This document shows, one piece after another, positions 45,401-60,400 of a stretch of 64,000 bases of DNA. This DNA is from Antedon mediterranea (taxonomy: Eukaryota; Echinodermata; Crinoidea; Comatulida; Antedonidae), in the NCBI RefSeq assembly GCF_964355755.1, contig NC_092671.1, positions 375,001 through 439,000 on the forward strand, written 5' to 3'. Made by a program: the position numbers and the translations under genes. The notes below the pieces were generated by a model that saw nothing but the letters and a program-made list of their open reading frames with translations, was not told the DNA's origin and did no database searches. The first letter of the stretch is position 1. Each line of letters starts with the position of its first letter.

Positions 45401-48400
45401 TCGCCTCCATCATGACAATCAGAATCACCATCATGCTGGTACTTACATTGACATAATGTCTCATCTTCATCGCCCCCATCATGACAATCAGAATCACCAT
45501 CACACTGGTACTTACATTGATATAATGTCTCATCTTCATTGCCTCCATCTAGACAATCAGAATCACCATCACACTGGTACTTACATTGACATCATTTCTC
45601 ATCTTTATCACTCCCATCATGACAATCAGAATCACCATCACACTGTTACTTACATTGACATAATGTCTCATCTTCATCACCCCCATCATGACAATCAGAA
45701 TCACCATCACACTGGTACTTCTTTGGAATACATTTATAGTTTGAACACATAAACTGCAAATCTGGATGGCAGGACTTTGAGCCTATAACAAAACATTGCA
45801 AAATTTAATAATTTCATGGTACACCTTTTTAGTCAAATAAGCCAAAAAATTTGTGTTAATGCTTTAAAATGGACCTGAAATGGATTTTCGATTTTTTTCA
45901 TTTTAGAATGATGTTTTGGGGGCTATTAGGTGTTGCTAGAATGTATATTGTTACAAAATATAAATTGGCGCTTTTGGGGAAAGCCCCATTTGAAAATCAA
46001 AAAAATTCGCGGGTGACGTCACTTTGCGAATATATTCCTATCCCTCCAATGGACAATTTGCAGTTTTTTGGCTATAACTCTTGAAATCTATGGAGTATTT
46101 TCTAAAAAATGCTTGTGCATTTGCAGAAACGTATTTAGAATTTTTTTAGATAAAATTATTACCGTATAAACGGTTATTCATCGAGTAAATGACGATTTAA
46201 AATCTTAAAATCAACGGTTTTTTTCTGGCAATACCGGGATACAGCTCTGTGCGCAATGATGCGTATCCATATTTTCCGTTTGTGTATTTTGTATCGTTCG
46301 TAATTTATACTGCTAAAATGTGTTAGTTTCTTTAGTTTTTAGTTTAGCAGAATTAAATTAGTAATATACGAGATGATAATTTATTTGTCACGAATCAGGC
46401 AGTTCGAAAACGAATTTTATTCATATTTTACTTTGGCTTGACAATGAGCGCAGCAAGTTGTTGATATCGCTTTGGTCCTTGGATGCACATGAAACAGAGC
46501 CTCGCCGCATGATGTGGGTGGTGGATCGACTCTGCGCACTGTATTGGGGGCCTAGGCCTAGTAAAGGTTTGGGAGGTAGGCCTTCCAAATTCGGGTTTTA
46601 GAACAAACGAAGTACATTTTAGGGACCTATATTTCAACAACATTAGATATTGAATAAATTAGTATTAGTGTCAACGCTTCGCGTATCTTTCCAGGCCGTC
46701 GATCATTCACTGACTATCGGGTGGCATACACGCTCTCGATATCATCGTGTGTATATGTGACGTCGTGAATATAGAGGCTTCCGACGGCCGTTGAAATAGA
46801 ATATTGCAATGGCATGAGTAATTTTCGCTAATTTACCATGGTATCTTAAAATTTCGTTTTTACTCAAAATACTATACATTTTGTTTTTATTTGTATGGGT
46901 TTGTGTTAATTTGATACATTTAAATAACATGTGTGAATTTCTTGAAAATCGAAATTCCATTTCAGGTCCATTTTAACTGCATCACCCCTAATAATTAAGG
47001 GGTACAATCTTGATCATGTACTGTACATTGTAATTAGGATTTTTTTTTTATTTGTTGCAACAATTTTTTAAAAGGTTAGCTGTTAACTAAGAAGCCATAC
47101 TCACTACAAACTTCTGGACTTTCATCAGACCCATCTCCACAATCATCATCCCCGTCACACTTCCATAATTTCCGTACACACCGTCCATTATTACAAGTCA
47201 TTTCGTCATCATTGCAGTGTGTTCCACGTGGAAAATCTGGGTCAGTTTCACAAGTTTTATTATCTGATCTTAATCTGTCGCCATTTTGACAAAGGCAGAC
47301 AATTCCATTTAGAGTGTTTGCACAAAGTTGTTCGCAGTCTCCGTTTGAAGATGAGCATTCATTAGTACCTGTAATAATAACAATTCAACAATATTAACTT
47401 GAATTGAATAGCTTTTACATTGATTAAGTGTATGTGAAAGAAAAAGTCTTACCAGATTGAAGTTGTGATGAATACACACGTATAGCATACAACTCTTTAT
47501 CTTCATCTCTCAGTTGTAACGGCATATTTACCTCGTCTTCTACTGGTATTTCATATCGGAATATCTTTCCAGATTCTCTTTCCGTCCAAAAAAGATAATT
47601 GTTAAAAAAGGAGAGACCAAACGGTGCTTCTACCTTTCCTCCATTATATATCATCTTTAAAAAAAAGTTTTTAAATCGTTAACACACACTCATAAACACT
47701 ACAAAGACAACTAAGTATTGATTGGAATAGTAATAGAAATATCTGCCAGTAGATGTGATGGTAGAAATGTTTATGGTAGTAATGTGTGTAATTGGTGTTA
47801 TGGTGATTATGACACCATGGTAGTAATGTGTGTAGTTGGTGTTATGGTGATTATGACACCATGGTAGTAATGTGTGTAGTTGGTGTTATTGTGATTATGA
47901 CACCATGGTAGTAATGTGTGTAGTTGGTGTTATGGTGATTATGACACCATGGTAGTAATGTGTGTAGTTGGTGTTATTGTGATTATGACACCATGGTAGT
48001 AATGTGTGTAGTTGGTGTTATGGTGATTATGACACCATGGTAGTAATGTGTGTAGTTGGTGTTATTGTGATTATGACACCATGGTAGTAATGTGTGTAGT
48101 TGGTGTTATGGTGATTATGACACCATGGTAGTAATGTGTGTAGTTGGTGTTATGGTGATTATGACACCATGGTAGTAATGTGTGTAGTTGGTGTTATTGT
48201 GATTATGAAACCATGGTAGTAATGTGTGTAGTTGGTGTTATGGTGATTATGACACCATGGTAGTAATGTGTGTAGTTGGTGTTATGGTGATTATGACACC
48301 ATGGTAGTAATGTGTGTAGTTGGTGTTATGGTGATTATGACACGATGGTAGTAATGTGTGTAGTTGGTGTTATTGTGATTATGACACCATGGTAGTAATG

Positions 48401-51400
48401 TGTGTAGTTGGTGTTATGGTGATTATGACACCATGGTAGTAATGTGTGTAGTTGGTGTTATGGTGATTATGACACCATGGTAGTAATGTGTGTAGTTGGT
48501 GTTATGGTGATTATGACACCATGGTAGTAATGTGTGTAGTTGGTGTTATGGTGATTATGACACCATGGTAGTAATGTGTGTAGTTGGTGTTATTGTGATT
48601 ATGACACCATGGTAGTAAATCATGATATTTGCAACAATTTGGCAAATTGCCAATTATTTCCCATAACAAAAACACAATATGATCTACATAAAGTCCTTTG
48701 GAGTGGAGTTATTTTTGTGGTGTAAAAAATTAGAACTCAGGAGCCTGGGATTGGTAGTCAAGCATTTAACCACTAAAGCTACTCTACTCTGTAAAGCATT
48801 TATATCATTTGAAACATAGTTTTTGTCACTTTTATCTAAAATATATGTATTGTAATGCCTTTGTTATCCCTAAAGGTATATACACACAACACAGAGTATT
48901 GTAATTGTTTGTTTAGCTTTATTCATACTGCAAAAATATGCAGCACCAAATATTACAAAATACACTTTTATCAAAATGAAAATAAACTGTCAATTCGGCT
49001 TACAGACAATACTAATGGACTAACTCCTTTATTCATTGGTAACACAAAGAATATACAAATAATATAAGTAATGAAGTATACATATTTGTACATAGTGAAC
49101 TGAAAAAATACAAGCGCGAAAATTAATTGAATACAAACATTATTAATTTTTAATATGAAAATTAAATTTCAAACAGATAAAATTTTAAAACCATTTAGAA
49201 CGACCAAAATAACAGTTTACAGTATTTAGGCAAGAGAAGGATTTAGTTTGCACACAAAATGAAGGTCATCATAAGATTCTTTAGTTAACCATTCATTCAG
49301 AATAAACCATAGATTTCCTGGATCAAAAAATTCAAGAAAAAAATGGATATAAAATATACAAAGGCTATTATATTCTCTCCAAACAACCAATATCAATCTC
49401 TTTGTAAAGGTCAATAATCTAAAATACTAAAGGTTTTAAAAAGATGAAAATTCAAAGAAGTAGAAGAGAGTTTATTGTTTTTTGGCATATTGCCATTCAC
49501 TATTCTTCTCAAAGTTGGTAATCCTGTTCACAACATATACACAAGATGCTCTACATAAACAAACAAGCAGGGGTGTTTGAGGGTGGAGTTTATTTTTTGT
49601 AATGATAAAAAAAAAACCTGAAACTTCTTTAAAGTAAAAACAACTTACCCGTTTTCCGGAACCATCCAAGAACACTCTACTAATTTCATCAAAGAAAGCA
49701 TCACACCAATAAAGGTAGCCCCCATCCTTATCCAGTGCAATGCCATTAGGCCATAGAATATTCTCTCCGGACACCAATACTTCACGGTTAGTACCATCTA
49801 AGTTTGCCCGTTCTATCATGCCTAGCTCTATATCATACTCAGACCAGTCAGTCCAATACATGTAGCTATTGGGTAAAACATACATAAAAGCACTCTTTAT
49901 ATATTTGTGATGAGGCATGCTCAGAACACTACAGAATATAGCAACATTTGAATATTTTAAAATCTCCTTTTTTAACTTATTAATTTTATATTTTACAATA
50001 AAATTAACTCATTAACTGATTGCTTGAACATTTGAAGAGTTCGTAATTAAAATTAAAACTTGAATTTAAGGAGACAATAAAATCACTAAAGAGTATTGTA
50101 GTCTTTCTTTAGAGTTCCATGCTCCTTTTTAACTTTAAAAAACATTTAAAATGAGCTGTTTGAACTGCTTGATTGTAGAATAAAATCGCTATAGAGTATC
50201 ATAGAATATCTTACCCAGCGACAGGGTCTACTGCTATAGCTCTTGGGTGTGTCAAGTTGGTAGTTATTAATGTTTTACTATAACTTCCATTCAATGTTGA
50301 CATACTGATCCTGTCAAGTCCATCATCAGTCCAGTAAAGGTTTCTAGATATCCAATCAACAGCAATTCCTTCACAGTTATTCACATCTATTAACAATATT
50401 TGTAAATGTCATTAGATAAAACAAATGGATTAACTCAATTAGGAACCATATGTTTACTAAATCCTTTTGATAAATGCTAAAAGCTTTCAATTTGTTTTAT
50501 AAACAGGGACAATAACAAATTAAAACAAAGCATACTTCAATTCAAAGAAAAATTACTGAACAATGACAATGCTGTGGGTATCAGTGACTGGATCTCAATG
50601 GAGGTACAAATAAAATAAACACTGAAAAATGACAATGCTGTGTGTATCAGTGACTGGATCTCAATGGAGATACAAGTAAAATAAGCACTGAAAAATGACA
50701 ATGCTGTGAGTCTCAGTGACTGGATCTCAATGGAGATACAAGTAAAATAAGATTTTAAGTAATTGTAATTACAATAAGCAAAAAGCCAGATCAAAACAAT
50801 AAAGAAAAACAATCAGAAAAGAGTTCCCAGCTTTTGGAAACAGTATTCCTTCAACAGGGTTAATTTCAAATGATTATGATTTGACTATTACAACCACTTT
50901 TGTATTTGGAAGTGTAGTAAGAATAAATAAAATGAATCAAATCTATATATAAATTTACGTAAGGGCAAAATTCGGTAAATCGCGCCTTACTTCTAGAATT
51001 TTTACTCGATGGTATATAAAGTTGGTTCGTACTTTCGGTACTGATTTTAACCACCTGATGTAACCCTGTTTACTAATTAAATTAAGTTAGATAATAAGTT
51101 ATTGACGGTTAAAACGAATTTAGGTTCCAAGATTTGCCCCAAATAGGGTTGTTTTCCGACCGTGGTATACACTGTATAATGGATGTCCGTCTTGAAAAAT
51201 ACCCGCCACAAAAATGCGAGGAGGCTTCGCATTTTCCTATCTCCTCCTACGATAATTGTTTTTAATGGCTGAAAACCGGTTGAACAGTTCGAGTACAGCA
51301 TCATAATGTTGAAGACAGGCCGATTTTCTTTAAAAAATACTATTTTGATACATTTAATATACGTTTTTACAAATGTATTGATTTGTGATGAATGGAACAT

Positions 51401-54400
51401 TCCAAATTATTTGGTTTAACCATACAGGTATAGATTTAGATTTATGGGCCCCCTTGGAGAATAAACATAAATAGTATTGCAATGCTGTACAATACTGTTA
51501 AGGTATTAACCACTTTTGATCGCAATTTGAATCGCAAATTTCTTACTGTGAGTGTTGGTACTGTTAGATGTAATATAAAAATATATACAAATAAACTTTA
51601 TTACTGTGAGTGTGGGTAGGCCCTACTGTTAGATTATAAACATATAATATACAAATAAACATTCCAAATTATTTGGTTTAACCATAGAGGTATAGATTTA
51701 GATTTAGATTTATGGGCCCCCTTGGAGAATAAACATAAATAGTATTGCAATGCTGTACAATACTGTTAAGGTATTAACCACTTTTGATCGCAATTTGAAT
51801 CGCAAATTTCTTACTGTGAGTGTTGGTACTGTTAGATGTAATATAAAAATATATACAAATAAACTTTATTACTGTGAGTGTGGGTAGGCCCTACTGTTAG
51901 ATTATAAACATATAATATAGAAATAAATAAACGTTATTACTGACAGTTGCTTCTCAACGTTTGTATTAATTAATAATTTAAAAATATATAAACGTCGTAG
52001 TGGTGTATCGTTACATGTACTTTACTATTTCAATCGACTATGACAGTGAGAGTTTTAACAAAGTACCGTATTAAATCGTAAATGTTTTACTGTATTTAGT
52101 GGTATATTATTTATAGGCCTATAAAACATTAAAAACAATATTTCGTTACTGAGTGGATAAGAATATATTTTAAAATGTTTCCTCTTTGTACCTATCTTCT
52201 TCCCCCATCCCTCAACCCTTAATGTTACATACAAAACACAAATTGGGTTTGTTTAAATGAGTCCAAATAAAAAAATTTGACTCATTTTGTTTCTCTCTCG
52301 GAAGTAATTCCCAGGGTGCTAATTTTGGTTGACTACATAAATCATTGTGTATATTTATTCGTTTCTGTAAACGACAATGTATTATAGTCCTGCGGTACGT
52401 ACATTTGAAATCTCCATTTTTTTCTCGCTGGAAATACTGTGTATTCGAGAACCATCTGTGGGCACGACCTAGATGGTACGCGAGCGAAGCGAGCGTGCCA
52501 TCTAGTTATAATAATTAATCTTACTTACATTGATCTAGTAAAACTTCTGCTTCTGATTCCTTTCCAACAAGTGGTCTTCTAACAATCCTAAATGCAACAC
52601 TGTCTGCATAGTACACATATTCTTCCTTAACATCAAAATCTAAAGCTCTTGGACTTTCCATATTTAATAACGGCTCTATGACATCAAATTTATCATCAGG
52701 ATTTATGGAAATTCCTTTAATAGCTCCAGGCATTCCCATTCCGTAGAGTAGAAAACCATCTTTCAAATTTTGACCTATTGCCAAAAATAAAATGAATTAA
52801 AGTTTGTTTTTCTTATGACTCTTGAATAATGATATATATATATATTTTTCAAATGACTTACGTCGACAAGTTCCATCTTCTTGTAGAATGAAGCCAACAC
52901 TACATTGACAATAATCTTTCTTGTCTCCTTCAACAAGCAAACAAAAATGATCACATCCTCCATTGTTATCGCTACATGGGTGATCACCTACAAAATTAAT
53001 TCAAAATCAAACTGACTGTTTGGAATTGTTTACCAATTTAAAAAACTGTCTTATTGATTATAAATAAGGACGGGGGTTTTTTTCCACAAAGAGGCACTGT
53101 GGACTAGTGGAGAAAAATAATATTTAGGCCTTGCCTATTAGATATTTGCCTCCTAGCTTGGTGGGATTGGTCAATTGACCTAGGCCTATTTCCTAGTTGC
53201 TGGTTTGGGTACTTGAGGGGAAAAGTGGGTTTATTGAAACCTAATATAGCCTGCCAACAAGGCTTTGAGAGAAACACTCACTCATTGGCTGTAAGGATGA
53301 ATGGTACACTTGTATTGCTGCACTTTGTAATGTCCCTTTGCTTAATATCAATGATTTATTATTAAATGCCTCAAATCTGCTCGTCTTTCTGATTTCAAAC
53401 AGATCATTCCAGTTTGTACTATAGATATAATTTTCAAACACAGCTACACCATATGGATGGTCCATCTATGAAAAATGAAGTTAATTACTATTAATAAATA
53501 AATTATTATGTTTGATCTAGTATAATCCTATGGATTTGACAGCAATGAGGAGGTGGAATCACACCAGGATGTTTGACTTAAGGAAGGACTTAAGCTTGGT
53601 CTTTAACCCAAGTTAGGTCATTGACTGTCATAGATGAGCTTTCCAAAATAACAGTGGAATCATGTTTATCTTAATCGTAAACACACACACACATTAAAAT
53701 ATACTACATTGATTTAGGAATTCAATAATACATGTCTGATGATGACATTTATGTTTATGTTAAAACATTACATAAATCATATAATTACAAATACACATAA
53801 AAATACATTTTATGAGTTCTTACATTATAATTCTATTACTATTAATGTAAAGTGCACTTAAGAAAATTATACAAATGTAAAATAGATATTAAAGCATACC
53901 AAATCAGGTTCATTGATGACAGTATATCGCAAGGCTTGGTTGCCATCATAAGGAATGCTTTGAATGTGGTCCATATTGGCATCTGTCCAGTAAACTCTTT
54001 TTGTAAATATGTCCAATGTCAAACACTGTGGTAAACTTATCTTTGTTTTAACAATTACTTCTTCATTACTACCATTGATAGAATATCGTGTGATTCTTGG
54101 CTGGTTGCTCCAGTCAGATATAAAAAAGTATCTACAAAATAGTATATAGCAATAAAGTATAAAATACAATTTTAACATTTATCTCTTCCTTAAAAGTTTA
54201 TATTACATTTCAAGAACTTGAAGACGGAAGTTTCAACTTGAGGAAGAAAACTACATTTTGACGAAGAATCTAAACTTGACTAATTGAGGAAGACCCAAAT
54301 TGATAAAGATCCACTGAATATTGTCCAGTCTAATCATGCATTGTGCATAATTACTTTGGTAGTGTTATAATACCCAGGCTGGTGCAGCCAGGTAATTCCT

Positions 54401-57400
54401 TTACCTTGCCCTGCAGAACAGTTATATTGAAAAAGTGTGCCAAGTCTTTAGTATATAGTACACAAACTGGCTGTCAAATTCTTGTTCATAACAATATATT
54501 AAAGTTTGATTTATTATTATTATTATTATTTATTCAGGCAAAGATACATTTTACAAAATGTGTATGTTAGTCTTTATGCAAACTGTATGCTCATTATTAT
54601 GCTATCAGACAACCACAGGCATGCTAGCAAACTGATTAACTGGAAAATATGGCTAAAATTATACAATGATTTTATTGGATATACAGTACTGTGTTAGAGA
54701 TGATGCAAGAGAACATGCTGGTTTAATTATCATAAAACCAACGGTCAAGACAAAACTAAGCAATCAATAAATAGATGTGTTACTCTTCTGTTGAATATTA
54801 CACGCTCTTCCATTATCTAAAATATATACATTTACAAATTCTAATTGCTGTTTGAACATTATTGAATAAAAAGAAATCAAACTATAAAAAAATTGGAAGA
54901 GATGGTTGAACAATTGACTTTAAAAAGTGTGCTAAAGCGTTTCTTAAGTGAAAGAAGATGAAAATATCAGACTTATCAGAATAGAATTCTATCAAATATT
55001 TTGAAACTAAAATGAAAGAGTTTTATTATATACAATGTTTCATAAACAGTTCTTAGAATTGTTTTACAAAACATGTGGATGAAAAGGATGATAAATGATT
55101 AGGTGGAATGAAATGAAGATAAATGAAAAGAAATAATAAAAGATAAAGTAAGCTAATGTAAAAACAAAAATAATGTAAAAGTTTGATGACATAAAATGAG
55201 CTAACTAGGCGAGACTAGATGAGACGAGACAGAATAAAAACAACATACCTTTCATTGGGATCTATGGCAATACCCCTAGGGTTTGCTAATCCACTGGATA
55301 CTATGGTTAAGCAATAATTATCATCATCATCGGCTGTACAAATAAATATGCGATCAGATCTACTATCAACAAAGTAAAAGTTTCCTGTGATCCATTCAAT
55401 TGCAAATTGTTCCACCCCTGAAATTAAAAGTACATTAAAACAATCAAAACACTATTTGTGGAAATGTTTTTTTAATAATCTTTTTGGTATTTTTACAGTA
55501 CTTCTCAATCATTATCTTCTTTTTAATTAGCATATATTATTATTTAAACATACATTAAATTGTTATCACTGCAATGAAAAAGACACTGAAAGCCAAATGA
55601 ATGATAATAAGCTTATAATTATTCATAAAAATATTTATTATTTGAATTCAAATTTTAATTGAATAAATGAATAAAAATGTGTATAACTATTAATGCACTC
55701 AATTTCTAAGTACTTATTGATAAAAATGTATATATAACCATAAAAATGAGAATTGGTTAAGGCAAACAAATAATAATGTACTTAAACTTTACCTCTCATG
55801 TCAAATGGAACTTGGATTTTCTTGATATCTGCCATTGTTTCTGAATTCACACATTTTAATATTCTTTTACTAGTTGTCCTGTCAACCCAACAAATCTTTG
55901 AGATAACGAAATAAAAAAAGAAAATTAATTTGCAAAATAAAAAAAAAAAGAGGTTACTATGACAGCATCCTGCATTCTGCAACTAGACTGTACGTAACTA
56001 AGAACTAAATGCGAGTTTACTAAACAACTTAATACTCTACTAAATACAGTAAGAATATAAATGATACCTTTTTTCTTTTAAAATCATAGTTTATTGCATT
56101 GGCTCTGACTGAGTCTAGTTCAGCAGAACTGTCACCAGTTAATGACATTATTTTGATTTTTTCACCACTTGCCACCAGTAATTTTGCAGTTGTTGCTGAA
56201 AAAAATTATTTATTTTTTTAATGAGCTTGGAAATGCAACAAAAATATAGCTTTTAAATACAGACCAACTACTTTAATAATTTAAAGTAACGTATTGTATA
56301 TCAAATATTAAAAAAAAAAAATTAAAAATATATTTTAACAAAATAATAAAAAGGAAATGTTGTCAAAAAGGCATTTCTAGCCTAAAACCATAATCAGTAC
56401 ATTACATTGCAGGAAATAAGATGAAGATTAATACAGTAGCCATTGGCAAATTAATAGAAAAGAACTAATTATAAACATGACATAGCAATGTTTTAGATGC
56501 AAGCTAAACAACCCAATCATAACCATTAATATGTAGTAATCATAGGCAAGTTTGTATCCACTATCTAACAAGAATGCATGAACCAGTGTGAGCCTAGCTG
56601 GGTGCTAATTGACTCCCAGTGATAGTGAAAATAAACCTGTTAGACCATTGCAAGAATACAAGGAACAGTTTAAGAAAAAGAAAGCAGTGTAAAAATAGCT
56701 AGGCTTAGTGAAAATGTAACTATATCCTAGAAAGAAATACAGGAGGATAAACGAAGCTTTTATGGTCAGGTTCAATTACAGAGAAAAATGAAACTCAAGC
56801 CTAGGAATAAAATATGTAAAAGAGCAGGACTAAGTAATTTAAACCATTGTAAGAAACATGAGACTAAAAAATGACAACATGTACATATTAGGAAAACAGA
56901 AAGGAAACATTCAAATTATTGTTTTTTATATAGAATTTGTGGTACAATCAACATTCTATAATTAAATACAAAGTAACATAAAACAAGCTTATATTGTGAC
57001 TACACAGTAGAATACCTGCTGTCATACCTGCTGTGATACCATGTACACATATACAATTATCAAACCAATAACCAATTTTTTTTATACAAAAATAAATGTG
57101 TTAATGATCGTAATGAGTAAAAGTTTTCGTAAAATATCTCCAATCAACAAAATACAAAATTCCATATTGTTTAATACAAGAAACCTACTGAAATTTATTC
57201 AACCAATTAAATTTGAATCAGTGTCCAGGTTAGACCATTCAAAAGACAGCACTCCAATTATGGAGGGAATACAACAGTTTAGACAGCACACACAGCAGGT
57301 TGGTTTTGTATGTTGGAACAACATGGCACTAAATTTCAAAATATATACCGAAAGCTCAACATGCAAAAGTCACCTATTTCTGTTAATTATAACTAGTACA

Positions 57401-60400
57401 GAATGGCACATGATACACAATTATAGCAAGGCTATATACTTGTCATATTAGACTTACCTGTGTCTGATTTACAAGTCCTTGTATCTTGTTGAAGTGAGAA
57501 TCCATCGACACATTCACACGTATTACTTGTGAACATTTGGTTAATACATTTCTGATCACATACAGGTACACGTACTGTCAAACACTCGTTATAATCTACA
57601 AATCAATTTAGTAGTATTGTCATTAATATTTTACAAATTTTATATAAGGCATGCAAAAAGTGTTTTTATTTTTTCCCATGATATTTTTTAAAACAAAACA
57701 GTAAGTATTTAGTATAATTTGTTAGCATGTGCTTATGACTACTTCAGTATTTGGTATAACTTTTAACATGTGTTTTGGAGTACACTTAAAAGTGCTAAAT
57801 TGAATGAATGTGTTTTTTGCATAGTTTTAAATGTAAGTTTCTTTTGTGCACCATGACATACTATATCAAATAACAACTTGACGTTTGATTTATTAATTTC
57901 AAATTCCTAATATCCATAAAAACTACCGATTATATCAAAAACATTCCAGGTTAAGTTCATTCTTACATTCATAGTAAACATACTTAATATAATATAATAG
58001 CGAGGTATTCATATGACCTGGATAAGATACAATAAACAGCATTATATATTATTTTTCCCTTTTCTAACTGTCAACATAATTCACTGAAGCGCAATACTAT
58101 AATACTGTATATAGAATAAACCAAGGTCATGAGAAAAATAATAAAATTATTTGGTGAATATTTGGTGGCTAACAATTGCAATATAACATCTGACATAAAT
58201 TATGCGCCAATTGGTAATTATAAATCAAGCAACATTATTATAAATATTCTTGACAGTTTCTCTAGTTTTTGTTCACGTTTTGAAAGCATTGTAGATTTTA
58301 TTTTAGAATCAACGACAAGAATGAGGAGATACTTTAGGATATTTGTGGTAATTAAGCTAAGAGTTTGTGATGCATGACATCCATATTTTGTCTCCTATTC
58401 CATATGGTACGTTAATAAACAAAGCAGGCAGATAATAACCACTCTATAATCAAACCAAATATTAAAATTATTTATCATCATTATCAAACGGCAGAAATAG
58501 ATTAATTTATATAGCAATTTAAGTTAAACTTAAGTTGCAAAATTCTTCAAACTAATTTGGCAATTTTTATGATTTATGTGCTTTTTTACAATTTGGTCTA
58601 GACTGTGTAATAATAAAAATAACAATATATTATTCTGTGAATGATTAAAAAAAAATCATTTTCATATAAATCAGTTTCATTTTTAATTATTATTACATAA
58701 TGCATACCAAATAAATAAAAAGCATTGAATACTAGATCAAAAAGTGAAAACATTTAATTCACTTATTTATTTTTAATGCATTCTATTAAAGAGAAAGCCA
58801 TATTTTTCAATAAAAAACAGTATGGCTTTCCGTTTAAAAAAAATGTTAATCACATTCAACAATATTATTGGTTCTTCGAATCGAAAATTCCAGCATGTCA
58901 ATTTGTATCCATGTCAGTTTTACTTAATGTTTGACATTAAATTCACATGCTAATGTTGCAGAACAACTGTCAGTTGCTATGCTATTTTACTCAATACATT
59001 TCAATGATGTATGAAATACTGTATGTTTACTATTATGGCACATATTTTAAATAATGTCTTATTCCCTTCCAATAGTGAGCATTTTGGTTTGAGTGAGCTA
59101 AAACTATAGCCAGTTTATATAGCAGGGTTAGTTTCTTTTTTTTTAATCTTGTGTTAAATTTTTTTTTTTTTTTAACTTGGTTCTTTTTTTTTTTTTTAGA
59201 TTTTGTGACAGACAAAGAACAAATTATTAAATGTTAAAAGTAACCACAGTATCACACATCAAGTGTAATCATAATATGTATATTAAATTTACCTGAGCAT
59301 GTCACATTATCAGCATTCAACTGACGTCCTTCATTACAGTAGCATCTTGCACCAGTTATGGAATATTTACACAAATCGCTACAACCCTTCTCTGCACATT
59401 TTTGAACTTGAGAAACTATGAAAGAGAAAGTTCAAATAAAATATTTTGGAATTTATAAAAATAGTTTAATTTGCATCACTTCAATTCATTCTGTATTTCC
59501 ACATACACACATGACAATGTTATGAAATTATGACAGCATTTGAGAAGGTCCCACTAGAGGGAGTGGTTCACAGACAACTCCATTATAAACAATATTGCAC
59601 CACATACTGTAGCAGTGATAGGATCTACACTTCCAATTCCATGTTAAGCCAAAATTAAGTAGTAGTAAGTTGTGTGAATATACCCTACCACAGTGACTTC
59701 CTTCGTCTGATCTATCTCCACAGTCTATCTCAGAATTACATAGTAAGTGTATTGGGATACAGTCATTGGAACCAGGGCATTGGTACTCATTCCTTGAGCA
59801 GCTTTCAAACGGTGACTCACCTGAGCAAAATATTAAATATTATACATCAAAATTATATCTTATAATACATTGTCAGTGTAAGAAAACAAGATTCAAGTAC
59901 AGTATAGTAACAGAGAATGTAGTGACATGTTTGGCACCCCATACTTGAGGGTGATTCTGTAAACATCGTTGATCACATCACATACTGCTTGCATTTAGTT
60001 GATTAAGACCTTAAACAGGTAAAAAAGACTACTCTCTTATTACAAAAAAAATATAATACAAAATTATAATTTATTTAATCCATTTTTATTTTAAACTACT
60101 TGTACAGTATTTGTACAGGAGGACTGAAATGTTGGTTCATCCTGATTGGTAGGCATGATATAGACTAAAGCTCTAACTACACTAGTTTATGTGACAACAA
60201 AATTTGATGTGTCCATAATAAGGACATGATGATGTCATACCACTACCACATTTGGGCATATCACTACTAAATTTGGCACATTACAGTTTTTTTGTCAAAC
60301 TACTACTAGTTTGATAGTGTAGACAGACCTTTATTTTACCAAATGATTGCTAACCAACAAAACGGATCAAAGAGATCCTCATTAAGGTTGCTGCATTGAT

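Larger units (their letters stand above)
50387..52528. other. 2.1-kb intron with a GC-richer middle and a hairpin end
   Basis: Besides the 66-bp and 262-bp repeats listed separately, there is a GC-richer stretch at 51190-51260 (GAGGAGGCTTCGCATTTTCC) and a terminal stem-loop AGATGGTACGC...GCGTGCCATCT (52470-52503) running into CTAG at 52502-52505 and T. This resembles a Helitron 3' end. The matching 5' end was not found. Confidence 0.4.

Noticed and set aside
45042-45752. 236-codon plus-strand frame rich in His
   Set aside because: Antisense shadow of the 69-bp LDLa-derived array; the minus strand holds the real exon.
57041-57451. Plus-strand 136-codon frame
   Set aside because: No recognisable domain, AT-rich composition like the intron, no splice partner.
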